Under the pieces are notes generated by a model. That model had not been told where the DNA came from. It saw nothing but the letters and a program-made list of their open reading frames with translations, and did no database searches. Positions 43,093-57,715 of a stretch of DNA of 64,000 bases are shown here, one piece after another. This DNA is from Perca fluviatilis. Its lineage: Eukaryota; Chordata; Actinopteri; Perciformes; Percidae. The DNA lies in assembly GCF_010015445.1 (NCBI RefSeq), contig NC_053126.1, forward strand, positions 13,360,669-13,424,668, written 5' to 3'. How positions within the stretch are numbered: the stretch's first letter is position 1; every line of letters begins with the position of its first letter. The position numbers and the translations under genes were made by a program.

Positions 43093-44253
43093 AATGGCAA
43101 AGTCTGCAGCCACAACAAAGCCACAGAAGTCTGTATTTATAAAGAGGCATCCTAGAAAAGAACTTAAGATCCTTTTACTGTAGGGTGAGAAAGGCAAAAG
43201 TAAGAGAAAGAGAGAAAGAGAAAGAGTGAGAAGACTAAACTAAAGCCTTGTTACTGCAAAATAACTTAAAGAGGGAGAGGACTGTGTACTGTCCATGTGT
43301 GCATGTGTTTTGTCTCTGGTGGTGAGGGAGAGAGAGGAGGGGGTAGGCTGTAATTACGTTAAAGCAACAGATGTCTCCACATGAAGACGACCATGCAGCA
43401 CTGTGCACAACATGCACAGAAATACACCACAACCACATCACATATGAAATAAAAAGCACCAAAACTTTATCTATCGGCCGTACTCTGGCTTGGCTAGTGG
43501 ACAGAAAAGAGAACGAGGCTGGGCTGGTCTGGCCTGGAGGTAGAGAAGGACACAGAAACCCAGCGGTAGAAGTAATTCTCATATTCTGATTTTACGTCAA
43601 CCACTTTATCATCCTACACAAGATCCAGCCCCAGTACTGTCAGTTAAATGTCAGGGCACTCCGCTTGTTACCAGCTTTTGAATCACTGTCCTTTTTACAG
43701 TAAATTGCCAGGGTGATGTTTAGGTATTCTGATCTAGCCACTTGGGGGGGGGGGGAAGTTGGGGTAAAGATGGATTTCTAATGATTTCATAGCTACGCCT
43801 ACAAGCAGCCGATCAGATTTGGTTGCTATATTACATGTGTACTCAATAGTACAAAATAAAGTTGGCTAGTGACAAGCTAAGTATTTGCCTCCATCTGCAA
43901 AATGCATTACACACAGCCTGATGTTAGCTCTGATACAAAGTTCTTAATTTAATTGCAAAAGAATCCAAAGTTAGAAGAAATATTGGACATGATTCCCATT
44001 TTGTTCCCACCTTGTCAAGAGGAGAGTCACACACTAGTTCCCAACAAGCTGATGCCAGCCCTGCAATTCATTCTGTTAATGTGCTCTCTGGACAGGCCTC
44101 ACAATTTGTTAAGACCCATGGCATTTACAGCATTGCTCTTTTAATCAAATGAGCAAGGTTAGCTAATTGATTGTGTTCTGTTTAACAACTGCAAAGATTT
44201 CACAGTGGAGTCATAATGGAATTGATGATGTAGGAAGATGTTGGCACAGAGTG

Positions 44254-44416
<163 letters not shown>

Positions 44417-44554
44417 GGCGGGGGGCATGCATGTTACCTCATTTTACATCAATGGCCAGATTAAATGGTCTCTCATACTGAAGCAATAATGTGAGTGAGC
44501 ACATGAATTAACTTATTTTTCACATACGGCTGACGTGGCAGTGTGAGTTGTTGC

Positions 44555-44555
<1 letters not shown>

Positions 44556-44642
<87 letters not shown>
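44556..44642. repeat. (GT)n microsatellite, 87 bp
   Basis: A pure GT run. Confidence 0.97.
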
Positions 44643-44644
<2 letters not shown>

Positions 44645-44997
44645 TTGTACGTGTATGTCAGTCCGTGAGATAGTGAGGGACAGTGAAGAAAATGAGGCTG
44701 GAGATGGGGGCAGGCGCGTTGCCATGACACATAACTGCAGCGTCTGGTAGAGACCTCAGAGCCATAAACACAGATGCATGTGGGTGTGTGCACACACCTG
44801 ACACATACACGCACGCATGCACGCACACACACACACACACACATTGCATGCTCCAGTGACCATGTGATTACAGTGTGGTGACGGGGGCTCATGCAGTTTT
44901 GTCATTACCCAGCAATTAAAGGTGTGTCAAGTTAATTACAAATGAACAAGCATGGCAATGATAAAATGATTAGGGTGTGTATGTATGTACAGTATAT

Positions 44998-44998
<1 letters not shown>

Positions 44999-45062
<64 letters not shown>

Positions 45063-45092
45063 CGTGCGTGTGTGTGTGTGTGCATGTGTGTG
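44999..45092. repeat. (GT)n microsatellite with (GC) variants
   Basis: A GT run passing into GCGTGCGTGCG and back to GT. Confidence 0.96.
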
Positions 45093-45369
45093 TAAGTAAA
45101 GGTGAATTATAGTTTCTGGCAAAAGAAAACCTTTTCTAATAGCTCTATTAAAATGTGAAATGGACACATGACAGGTTGCAAGATGACAGATAACTAACCG
45201 TCGCCTTGCTGTCAAGAATGAGAAAACAGTCACTTTACTTTAGCTTGTATTGCCCTTTATCTCTCGACCATATTGTCCGTCATATTCTTTTACAAACTAG
45301 AGATGCAAGGTAAATCCAAGCATAAATAAAACAAAAAAACATCTTAATTTATTCTCAGATCTTGAGTCA

Positions 45370-45785
45370 AGCAGTGTATTTATATGCACAGCTTTCTGCA
45401 ATAACCTGATTTCTTAAACAACATGTATATGAGGAACCCAGTTTTTATAATCATTGTAGGGGATTACAAAAATCCAATTTTTCAGCTAGAGATCTGCTAG
45501 AGATCTGCTGGAGAAAGCTGATTTGTTGGCCATGTATACTGTATATGTAACCAGGTTTCTAATCAACTTTTTGCATGTACGCATGTGCATGACAAAGAAT
45601 TAAGATAGAGAAAGCAACGCAGGGCAGCAAGATATCTGACTACATGTAGCAATGCATCCTCATATTCAAAGTCATTTAATTCAAAAACTGAAACAAAGTA
45701 GTCTCCAGAAATCAGTTTCTACTGATTATTTCCTGCATAACCTGATTTTTCAGAGTAACCAGGTTTCTTTGGCATGTAAATGTTC
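45370..45785. mobile_element. Possible decayed MITE with repeated CAGGTT/AACCTG motifs
   Basis: AACCTGATTTCT and GTAACCAGGTTTC recur several times (about 45402, 45549, 45739, 45757) in direct and inverted sense, as in some fish MITEs. Clean termini were not found. A 12-bp tandem (AGAGATCTGCT) lies at 45488-45510. Confidence 0.35.
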
Positions 45786-46130
45786 TAAAGGTGCCCTAAA
45801 ATGTGGGGGTTAATCAGAAATCATCTTTTTGTGGTTTAGCTCAGTTAGAGCAAAGCAAATACGACTGGCATGAATAAAAACAGCCCATCTTTAAATTCCA
45901 TGATGAAAATGTCAACGATCTGCAAAAACCTGAGTGGAGCCTATCACAGTCAATCTATAATCACAGAGTGGAATCTCAGCATCTGTGCTATACATCACTT
46001 CATCAGCTGACTAACAAACTGTGTACTTTGCTGCAAATAAATTCTGAAGTGTCCAAGTCTGTTCATTAACTGCTGTCATAGCTTATCTCCCTTCCCACTT
46101 TCACGATGTTTCAATGAATGTGTTTACTAG

Positions 46131-46225
46131 AGATGCACCGATAACAACTTTCTAGGCCGATTCCGATTTCCGATTTTCATTGAGTTAGGCCAGCCGATAC
46201 CGATTTTAGCCGATTCCGATTTCAT
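46131..46225. mobile_element. Terminal fragment of an hAT-like repeat
   Basis: AGAGATGCACCGATAACAAC is followed by repeated CCGATTCCGATTT units, the look of the termini of common fish hAT-type elements. Only one end is recognisable. Confidence 0.45.
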
Positions 46226-46647
46226 TTTTTCTAACTACTTTACAGCACACACAATTTACACAATTTACAATTTACATTTATTTTCTATCTTTTCTTTAAT
46301 TGAAAATTTTGCACAGAACATAGACATTTTTTTTTTACAGATAATGGATCACTATAAAATAGAAATATATAAATTACTTCTGGTGTGGGAAATTCACACA
46401 CATCTAAAGTGCAATGTTAGACCCATTTCCTTCTTTTCACATCCAATATCCAACAAAAAAAAATTTGATTTTGGTTGCTTGATGTTTTTGATTCTATTAA
46501 ACTGTATTTTAAATGTCTCATACTGCGGAGGGCTTTGGATAAGCACCCTGTCACTTATGAACATATTAATCTAGTTTTTTATTGTATTGTTTGTTACTAT
46601 GATGTATTGATTGTGCAAAACAAACAGCTGTGAGTGAATCTGTGTTA

Positions 46648-47046
<399 letters not shown>

Positions 47047-48684
47047 CTAAGAAAACTGTGCCCAATTAAAAAAAAAAAAATAGATGCAGCTTTAGGCAAA
47101 AGAAGACAAGATCATCTGAGAGCATCTGTTATTATTTTGCTTACACTAACGATCACATGAAGATGGGCTGATGAACCTCTCTGAGCACCCTTTCTAACCA
47201 CAAGCATCATGTGGATTCCTAACCAGTTCAGACAACATAACAGGTTTGTATAAACACAAACTCAAAGAAAGTACAATGGGCGTGTCCTAGTCCTGAGTGC
47301 ACGCTGTCTGGACATCTGGCTGCTGTGGCATGAAGTGAAAGGCATCAAATATTAATATCTGCAGGCTTGAAGATGCAGAGAGAAGAAGGCTCAGCCAGGT
47401 ACTCTCCTCCTCTCCGGAATAAAGACATCAAAGAGGAGACAGGGTGCCTCCGGCTGCCTATTGTTTCAACTACTGAACACTCTGCGGGTGATGAATTATT
47501 GATAGCACACTTGATTAAGACATTTGCATAAGTACACAACAAAACCACTGTAGGCTTGTTAATGTGTGACACTGCTGTGGACAAGGGCAATGGGACACCA
47601 GTTCGTGCAAAGGTAGCCAATATCCACTGCTCTGTGTATTTCTACACTAGTGTGCACGAGCAAGCTGGGTTTATAACAATGCTGGGTACATTTTAGTCTT
47701 GTTTTTTTCTATTTCATTTTTTAAATCCACTACATTCGCTTTAGTTTGCAGTAGAAATGTTCATGATTACCTCATTATTGATGACTTCAACAATCCATAT
47801 ATTCAAAAATATATTCACCAATTTTTGTTAAGGAGTTCAGGACAGTCTTTCCTAACCGAGGAGACAATAATACTAATATTCAAATGGCTTTATGTCCTCC
47901 AGAAAAGCCTCTTATTATGGTAAGTGCTTAGTTGAACGACCATAGAATGTTTGATGTTGATGTGATCACCAGAAAATTCATCACCTGCTTTTGTATCATT
48001 AATCGCTTAAGTCATTTTTCATTCTCAAAATTTTGGAGTGCGTTGTATTATTTAGAGTACCACCATTTTCTTTGAAACATAGTGAGGCAACTGTTTTCTC
48101 AGTGAACCGGGAGAGGGGAGAAAGAAAAAAAAATAACACCCAGAGCACCTGGGAGCAGAGTGATTACTGAGTGCATGAGCAGGCAGCAGAAATTGCTGCT
48201 GCTGCTTCACTCTGCCTATATACTTGACAGGAAGGGAAAGACAGAGACAGAGAGGAAGAGAGAGACAACCTGTGACAGAGCGATCGCAAAGATGACAGAG
48301 AGACAGAGAACCCGAGTGAGAGGTGGAGAGAAGAGGTGGCGGCGAGGAGGCTGTCATATTACCTGAAAACTGAGACAAAACGAAACCGTCAAATCCAGAC
48401 CTCACGACTCTGCAAATTCTTTCTCATCTATCTCTTTTGATCATTCCAGCAGCATAATGTAATGGGGACGGTAACAGTAATACAACAATGCTATAATGAT
48501 ACAGAACAGCAGCCAGTTAGACACTTCAGCTTGCACTTTCACTCATTCTGTGAGTTGGTATCCTTTCATCTAATGATCTTTATGTCACAGACTATCTCTC
48601 TTAATTCCACTCCATTCTCTGTTTGACTTTGTGTCTCTCCTGCTCCTACGGTTTGCTCACTGTCTGTGTAAAATGCAGATTCCC

Positions 48685-48687
<3 letters not shown>

Positions 48688-48738
<51 letters not shown>
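48688..48738. repeat. (CA)n microsatellite, 51 bp
   Basis: A pure CA run. Confidence 0.97.
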
Positions 48739-48742
<4 letters not shown>

Positions 48743-51367
48743 TCTTGCTTACGCAGAGTCACTGCCTGAGGGAACACAGCCAGCAGGAGGAGAAGAGAGG
48801 AGGTAGAGCCAGAGAGCAGCATCAAAACAGGCACACACACAATCTCACCAACACATGCACAGGCAGACTGCAGGGTGAGAGGAGAGCTCACATGCTCCAG
48901 CTTAATCAAGTTGGAAAGTTCTGCAATCAGGTAACACACCACACCCTCTAAACACAGCAAAGGCAAAGCCAAAACAAACATAACGCTTCCCTTCCTTTCA
49001 AGCACTGCAAATACATACATGTCGCTCAAGAAAAAAACTACAAGTCAGAATCACTATTAACACACACACACACTCACTAAAGCGCGGTATTACCAAGCAT
49101 CTTTACCTTGCAACAAAACTTCACACGCTTCAACAACAAACACAGTGTTGTATACTACTTGCTCCTGCCTGTATGAGACCATACAGGTTAGCTCCAGGAG
49201 GCTAACTACAGGCTAAATTTGTTAGCAGAGGTATTTACCATGGCATGGAGGGCCCCTGGCCAGGTGTGCTGTACGTCCCTCAGCCTGTCAGAGGCACCAG
49301 GCATCAAGTCAAAGTGTGAGTGTGTCAAAGTGTGCATGGGAATCAACACACTTTGATCCCCATCTCATACACACCTGACACACATGCCACACCGCAGTAG
49401 CAGCATCTTGCCATACTAGTACAGCGACCGCTGTGTGTATGTGTTGTGTTGTGGTGTGGCGTGCGTGCGTGCGTGTCTGTGTGTGCGAGCACGCTCAGCT
49501 TTGAGGGTGTGTGTGTGTCCGCGAGTAATCAGAGAATCCAAGTTTGTGTGTGAGAGAGAGTGAGAGAGCACGAGTGGCAAAATGTCTGCAATCCCCACGA
49601 CACCACAGCTGAAGAACAAGACTACTGATGAAAACACTGATCACAGCAAAAAGCCCGTCTTTTCATTGCTCCTGCGCAACTCTCTGTCTCTGCTTTCCAG
49701 CCCTCACTCTCCCTCTCTCTCGCGCGCGCACACAGTCACAATCAGGTGGCGCACTAAGCGGGCTCCTCTTGCTTCCCCCCTGTCACTATGACAACTGGGC
49801 ACTGTGAGCATCTGAATAGTTGGCGGTAAATTGGAGCAGGAAGCAACGGTGGCTCACACCTTCATTCACACACGCACAGAACGCACCAGTTCTGATGCCT
49901 GTTGACAGATCTCTGTCTCTCACACATCTACAGTGATTCAGTTCACAGAAGGGAAAATGTCACCATTCCCCCGCACCCCCAATCCCCCCACCCCCCTCAA
50001 CGCGGACTTCTGTTATAATCAAATGGAGTCTTGTGCGTGGCTCTATGACTCCAAACATTCCCATAGGGATACATCAATACATCATCGTCCCATACATTCC
50101 CAGTGTGTGCCAGACACTGTTCTGTACCAAGCAGTGTCTTCCTCACTCCTTACTGATTTCCAGCGCCACCCACACGCTTTCCTCTTAGGTCAGAGGGTCA
50201 GGCATCAAGTGAGGACTTTGTGTCTGGCTCCAACAAGTCCTCATTCTGTTCTGGCCCCAATTCTCAAACACAGAAAACACATGCGGCATGACTTTCGATG
50301 TCTCATACGTGTAAATGCAGCCACAGAGGAGGCTTCATTAGTCCAAGGTGATCTGAGAACGGCTGCAATGTGTCTTTAGCAGCAGCAGAGGCAAACTTTT
50401 TCTTGCTTTAGCTCTTCTGTAACAACACCCAGGCTTGGCATTTTGAGGCAGTGCCATTTATCATTTCCAGGGCTATGCACAGTACCTAAGCAACACACAT
50501 CTGCAGTTGGTTTTTGCCACCATTTTACCTTGTTGCAATCGTATCTCAATCTGAGGTAATGTAATTTAGTTTTTCTATTTCAAACATTTAATATCTTTCC
50601 AAAAGCACAGTGCACATATTTTAATACCCTGCCATTTATTTCATTTATTTACCAAATATACTGTATTTTCCATTCTATTATCGGTGATATAAGCCTATGT
50701 CAGACTCTCTCCTCCACCCTCCCTCCTTCTCTCCTCTGCTCTCTATGCGTCATCATTGACGGCTGGGTGCCAGAGAGAGAAGAAGAGGACAGGAGAGGAG
50801 GGAGAGGAGACAGAGGACACAGACGTAAGCAGGACACAGAAGCTCTGTAAAAAGTGGACTTTCCATTAGAAACACAGTAACTGTGGGTCAGTGATATACC
50901 AAAGAATGGAGACACAGACAAAAGATGACACATGCAATCCCCACACTCTCTCAAAAAGTCACTGTTATTAAACCCTTATCAATTCAAATTTTAACTCACT
51001 GATGGATGATGAGTCATATTAAAATGGCTACTCCTGTTTTGTTCATTCCCTGAACCAATTTGCACCAATACGATATGAACAAAAGTTTATAACTCTCATC
51101 CTAATAGCTATGACTAACCAATATTAATCAGCCCAACCACCCATCAGCGCAAGCACTGAACCCATCAGAGAGGCTCAGTAGGCTCACAGCACAAATACAT
51201 CAAAATATCTGTTCTTCCATGAAGTTAATTTCTGATATTAGTTAGAAAAAAAGGAAGCATTCATAAGCGGTTACCTTAGGTTGCCCTAATCTGGTGACAG
51301 AGACAATTTCTCTCTCCACTGTCAGAGCTGAAAGCATGCGAGTGAACCAAAAACAATGTACCACACA

Positions 51368-51389
51368 AACACACACACACACACACAGA

Positions 51390-51428
<39 letters not shown>

Positions 51429-51451
51429 ACACACACACACACACACACAGG
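51368..51451. repeat. (CA)n microsatellite with GAGA interruptions
   Basis: Three CA runs separated by two ACAGAGACAC breaks. About 110 bp later a GT run follows in inverse sense (51564-51649). Confidence 0.95.
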
Positions 51452-51560
51452 TAATGAAGCATGGAGAGCTGATCCACCAGCAGAGCTAACAGTCTACTCA
51501 TCACTCTGTTCCACACCATTACAGCACCACAATGGACAGAAAGTTTGCTGCTGTATTAGG

Positions 51561-51563
<3 letters not shown>

Positions 51564-51649
<86 letters not shown>
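51564..51649. repeat. (GT)n microsatellite, 86 bp
   Basis: A GT run with one TTG break near 51619. Confidence 0.96.
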
Positions 51650-51652
<3 letters not shown>

Positions 51653-52052
51653 AGCTGACCTCCTGGCTATGAAATGATGTTCACTCTCTATGGCTGCAAC
51701 ACACACACACTCCTATCCTAATGGTAACTCTCCATTTATGACATTCTTTTTTCATTTTTTTTTTACTCAACCCTCAAATCTAACTGCTAAAAACTATTAA
51801 CAAAACTTACACTCCAACCAAGTCTTAATTCTAAAATAAACTTCTGGGGACCAGCCTTTCCATCCCAAGTAATCGTGAGTAAACTGTTGTTACACTATGA
51901 CAGCCAAGACTCACAGCATGAGCAAGAGTACAGTTTTCTCATGCTTGCAGGATTTTAGTGGGAGTTCTTTCGTTATTGAGGGGTCGCTGTTGTTCACTGC
52001 TTTGAGTACGTTCAACCAATCTATAAGATACGTTTCACAAAAGGGAATTATT

Positions 52053-52407
52053 TAGAGCTGAAACTCTGTTGATGCATCATCAATGCATAGTAAATGGACA
52101 GAAAATTAATCTGCAACACTTTTGCTAATCAATGAACCTTTTAAGTAAATCTTTACAAAAACTAGCTTCTCAAATGTGAATATTTGCTAGTTTCCTTAGT
52201 CTGAAATAATAAACACAATACCTTTGGATTTTTGTCTGTTGGTTTGACAAAACAACCCATTTGAATATGTCAGCTTAGGCTTTGGGGAATTGTAATGGAC
52301 ATTTTTCACTTTTTTCTGACATTTTAAAGAAAATACTGATAACCGATTTATCAAGAAAATAATCTTTGATTAATCAATAATGGAAATTATTGTTAATTGC
52401 AGCCCTA
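52053..52407. mobile_element. hAT-like MITE, decayed
   Basis: The left end TAGAGCTGAAACTCTGTTGA and right end TTAATTGCAGCCCTA are the inverted termini of the same element type as at 24898. The internal part with TCAAATGTGAATATTTGCT is the usual fish consensus. Flanking 8-mers agree in only 5 positions, so the copy is old. Confidence 0.65.
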
Positions 52408-52663
52408 AAATTTGTATGCAATCTGCTAGTAATACCAAATGATTCTACCTGCTTTCCCAATGCTATGCCTGGGTGTAACATTAGTGAACTGCTCAGGCAA
52501 ACATCCTTTACACACAGTGTAGTTTCTGTAGGTGTCTCTAAAGATCTTTAACCAGTGCATGAATTGGACCAAAGAAAGGTGCCAGTACCCTAACTCAGCA
52601 GTTGCATGACATGGTCATTGCATGTGTCTTGGAAATATTTATATTCACAAGTATATCTTGTAG

Positions 52664-52740
52664 GGATGGCTCAGAATAGTCGACTATTCGATGACTCAAT
52701 CTAAGGAGCCTAATTTGACTGCCAATCTCGAATCGTCACT
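52664..52740. mobile_element. Possible hAT-like terminal fragment
   Basis: GTAGGGATGGCTCAGAATAGTCGACTATTCGATGA resembles the end of fish elements that carry AATAGTCGACTATTCGA. No other end was found. Confidence 0.35.
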
Positions 52741-54902
52741 TCTCTGTCCCAGGGCTTTACACCTTAAACATTTTCTCTTTCTCTCACACCAACCACAGGT
52801 TAGTTAGGGAGGAAGGAGGCATGCAACGGGCAGATGAGAGAGGACAAAGAAGGACCACCAGGGAAACAGGGGCTGGGGGTCCGATTTACCTGTAGGGGCC
52901 CCAGGGTTGGCTTGGGAGGAGGTTTAGGCCCGGGTCACTGCTTGCCCCCTAGGCTGATTTGACAGAATACCCTACTCCCAGCATGGTGGTGATGAGTGAA
53001 CACAGAGGCTGAAGAAACCAATTATACTGTGCTACAAACTTGTGTATGGTACATACCGTTTGTGACGATAAACTGAATATTCTAGACCTGTGTTGCTAAT
53101 ATGCTGTTTGCATACACAACCTGGCACACACATATGTAGCTTGGTCTAAATAGTTAAAGAGCAAAACAAGAGGAAGACTGAAACAACATAAAAGAAACAT
53201 AGAATATAGGGGAGATAATCCAAAGCTACACCTAATTCTAATGCTCTCAGCAGACTCAACAAACAACCAAACCCTCCTGACAAATTGTCAATCAGAGGCC
53301 TTTGAAGGAACTGGCGGATTTGTTATGATAGGTTCTGGTGACAGCTGAATGGCTGGCAGCACAGAAAGGCTTCTCATCTTACAGGGGACGGCGAGACAGT
53401 GGCTGATTGACTGATCGACTGACAGACAGTGGGTGAGGAACTCTCTCATAATGCAATGTGATAGGATCTTTCAAACAGAGCTGATGCAGTACGGTAAAAA
53501 ATAATTTTACTCAACATGGTTTATGATGCTGAGGGACGCTAGGCACCAATATACTGTATAATCAATGCAACACTGGCCTACATACAGTAGAGATGTAGAG
53601 ACACAAAGAAAGAGGTCTAACTTTCTTGATGCTGTTATGTTATATTTTAAAACCAAAAACAGGGGACAAAATTAAGGTTAAAGGGGTGTAGAAATACTTT
53701 AATTTAAATACCACTTTTCCTAAGGTAGTTACAAAGTGCTTAGGCAGTCATGTCATGTAATAAAACCAAAGTAATAAAGTAAATAAGTACAATAAATACA
53801 ATATTGGAGCTGAAAACATAAGAATAAAAACAATTAATTAAAGTAATAAATTATTTTTATTCTTATTTTTTCAAACAGAAAATTAATTTTAAAACTATTT
53901 TCATAATTGATTAATCATTTAAGTACATTTATTGTGTGATGAAAAACTAAATACAGTATATTGCATGTCAATGAGAGTAGAGCTTTTAGTTTGTAGCTAA
54001 TTCATTTCAAGCCTTGCACAATACAATCTCTTTTAAATGTATTCTAAAGGCAATGAATGAATGCTGAAATGGGAGTGTGTTTTATTTAATTCCAATTTTG
54101 GATGGAGAAAAGGAGGTCAACAAAGAAAATACATGAAAAGAGCAAGAAGAAACAAAATATATAAAAGACGGGATACTAGTGGGTGAGACAAAACTTAAAT
54201 GGATATGGCTGCTGATGAAAGAGAGGGGAATGAAAAAATAAGAGGCCAAGAGGATTAAGGGAGAAATTGTAAAAAGCCAGCAGTGAAGCATGAGACACAA
54301 ACTTATGACAGCCCTGTGAGCGTAAGGAACACAGTGGGCATTGTGCCAACCTTAGCACAACATAACATGACTACAAACAGATACACTATACAGAAAAAGG
54401 CAGAAACTGTTTAGCAACTGCTCCTCTGCAAGGGCCTTGTAAAAAACAAGACAGAAAGGGATTTTACTAAACCTGTTCGCTTTATTAATGGGGAACAGCA
54501 CCCCAAAAGATGACAAAGCTACATTTTCAATGGGTCCTAAGTTTTGATTTGAGATTATAGAAAAGTGCTGAGGCATGTAGTCACACAATTTGGTGCTTAG
54601 ACTCATATCCAAGCACCACAGACACGCAGATGGAGTTGAGGAGTGCGCTGAACATTTAGTTGCCAGTGCAGGTGGTATTTTCATGATCAAAGTGTTGATG
54701 GAGAAAGAGAGAGATGCATTTAACGTCATCAGATGTGTTCTCACGGAAAGTAATAGAAAGAGGAGAAAGTCTTCTGTGGAAAAAAAGTGCCACAAAAGGA
54801 ACCAGGAATCTTTGCAAGTTGGTTCTTATAAATGGCGGTGGTCATGGGATGCCAGAAAACACTGTTAAGCTTAATGAAGACGAGATGAGCCTAATTCTTT
54901 TT

Positions 54903-55073
54903 CTTTTTTTAAGATAATTTTTTGGGGCATTTTCGGCCTTTATTTTTAAAGGACAGCTGAAGACATGAAAGGGGAGAACGACATGCAGCAAAGGGACACA
55001 GGCCAGAGTCGAACCCGGACCCGCTGCATCGTGGAGCGCCTGTGCTACCAACTGAGCAATACGGGCACACACA
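54903..55073 (-). repeat. tRNA-derived SINE
   Basis: Read on the minus strand: A-box-like TTGCTCAGTTGGTAGCACAGG, B-box GGGTTCGACTCTGGCC, CCTTTGCTGCATGTCGTTCTCC, a CTTTCATGTCTTCAGCTGTCC tail and an AAAATTATCTTAAAAAAAG end. The promoter boxes are the best conserved, with the copy at 57592. Confidence 0.85.
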
Positions 55074-57591
55074 ATGAACCTATTTCAATAAAACATCTTC
55101 GGTGGAAGCTGCTCACTTGATATACTGAGTGACATATCCAGACTCACACATTCAGTCCTGGCACATTCAGTCTAATAATCACTGTTTCAATATCTCTGCT
55201 GTTCATAGGAGAGCACAACACGCTTCTGTATTAATAAGAAACAAACTTACTGCCTAATTACAGGTATTCTACTGTAAATGTAGTGTAACGCTACTACTAA
55301 TACTAGTGAGAAACACACTAACAAATAGAAAACGTCAGTTAAGAGATGTCAGATTACTTTCAAAACTCTGCTAAGGTGTGCCATAAAATTTATTTTTACA
55401 CTATAGTGTGCCAAAAATTAAGGTTCACTACTCACTGAGATGCAAATTCCACACTGAGCTGAGCTGATAGAGGTGGGGGAGATGAGAACACCCATCTGAA
55501 TCTACTGTTGTAAGGATCAAAGGCATCATTACCATGCATTAATAGGCAGGATGAAAAGGAGTGAGACGCCTGTTATTTTCCCATTCATAATGTCAGCTGA
55601 GTACCAAAGACATGTTATTATGTCAAAACAAAAGTTAAAACTAGTCAGACTAATGATTGTATGCTCTCAAGTTTGTGTGTGTGTGTTAAAAGAGAGACAC
55701 CAAATAGAAACCAAGATAGAAAAAACTCAGGAAGAAAGAAAGAAAGAAAGTTAGAAAAGGAAGAATGTATGTGGAGGAAGACAGGAAAAAACATAACATC
55801 AAAGAACAAAACTGTGAGAGCGGACGATGGAGAAACCGAGACAGAGAAAAAAGATTTTCAAGATAAGCTCGAGAATGCCGTATGAAATGGATCCTACGCA
55901 GATATGAGGTTAGGTTAGGTCTGGCAAAGGGGGAGAAAGAATACTAATTGTAATTGGCACACAAAAAAAAAACTTGAACACATTAGAGGAGAGATGGACT
56001 TAACTTTGTAAATAAAGGGGCTCATTCAACACACGCTCATTCTACTGTTGCCTAGGTTACCGCCTCTAGTGGGCGTCGAGTGCTGACGAAAATGGCTGAG
56101 AGTGAAGAAAGAGAAACAAAGACAAACATAGAGGGTGACGTGCAGGAGAAAATGTGATGACAAAGTGCATTTTCTGTTGAGAACAAGAGCTTCAGAGACA
56201 ATACCTGACACCTTGATTCAACAAAATTCTTAAAGTTCCATATGTTTTGCATTTAAAAATGGTCTTGAACTACTGGAACACTGATAAAGGTTAATAACAA
56301 TACAAGACAGAAAATGAAATCCAGAATGAATGGACATAAATGGACCAAATATTGTCCTCAAAGTTACCCTGCGCAGGGGGAAAGGAGCACTATAAGCCTC
56401 TTAAATAACTGGGACACCACAAAAACAAACATGGCCTTTTCCAATTCCACAAATGACTGATCTAACAACACAAGCCCAGATTTAGAAGGCTTGCCTCTGT
56501 GTTGTGCAACTGTGGACCCCAGAGGGCTAAAAGGCTGAAGTTTTTTTTTTTATTCTAACAACTTGTATACACCAGGTGATTTCATTTCAAGCGCTTCTCC
56601 TTAAGCCATACTTTAGACCCTTGCTACCCTAATATATGCTTTTTAAGCATCAATGATAACATATGATCATAGTGTCATTATGTGCATGTGCAAACACATT
56701 CTAAGTTTAAGATGACAGCCTCACGGTGTGAATCAAGTGTCTTTTTTTGGAAGTCAAAGATTGTTGGGGAAACCTAAACTAATTAAAAACACTGCAACAG
56801 TGTCAGATGTGTCTTCCATTTGAGTCCTCTTGATACTGGGGCACTTTTTTTTTTTAAGCAAAAGTCCAAATCTCATTTCCTCTGGGAAATCAAAATAATA
56901 TTTCCTGTCATGTAAACAGAAATATTATGCGGAGCTGTTAGTTTTGCAATCATGTAAGCAGTCAGACGATTGCTTTTTAAATGACAGTATTTGATGTTTG
57001 CGGCATCAGTCACACGCAAAGGGGGAGATTGAGGAGTGAAAACAAAAATTAGAATAAAAAAAAACAACTCTGAGGACACTATAATCAGAGCCTACAGGGT
57101 GATTCCAAGGTGGGGATGGGGCTAGGTAAATGCTATATGTAAGCAACAGCAGTAGAGATAGTGTGATGAAAAGTGTAGCTGCGGTCGCACAGGCAGCAAG
57201 ATTGAGCAGAGATGACATACATGACATTACGTTGACATACATTACGTTGTTGCACAGGTTGTGAGAGATATGTACTGCAGTGAGTGGAGCATGTCACATG
57301 CAATAATGTTTCCCACCTAACAATGCATTATCTTTCACCAGCCACTTGTACACAATGCAATGTCGCGTCTGGACACCAAAGCCCAGTTTCAGGAAAATAA
57401 AGGCCCATGTGTTCTATAGCCTATTTATCTATGCTAGCTATTTAGATAATGTAAGAAATATAAAATGATCTTCCTCTCTCTTATATTTCCTTCTCAAAGA
57501 ACTTGTAAATGACTAACTACTTTTCATACAACCTGCTCTGCATATGTTAAACATAAACGGGTTTTGATCACAACAGAAAAGCTTTGATGGT

Positions 57592-57715
57592 GGCCGGGTT
57601 GGCTCAGTGGTAGAGCAGGCGCACATATACTGAGAGGTTTATTCCTCGACGCAGAGGTCCAGGGTTCGAATTCGACCTGTGACAAATTTCCTGCATGTCT
57701 TCCCATTTGTTGTTG
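57592..57715 (+). repeat. tRNA-derived SINE, 3' truncated
   Basis: A-box TGGCTCAGTGG (57600-57610) and B-box GGTTCGAATTC (57663-57673) are close to consensus. The tail stops soon after CCTGCATGTCTTCCC. It is a SINE head, not a tRNA gene: the anticodon-stem region cannot fold as a standard cloverleaf by eye. Confidence 0.75.

Noticed and set aside
57592..57715. Possible true tRNA genes at the SINE heads (also 88, 22670, 25170, 54903)
   Set aside because: A and B boxes are present, but a cloverleaf cannot be drawn, and common SINE tails follow in all but the truncated copy.
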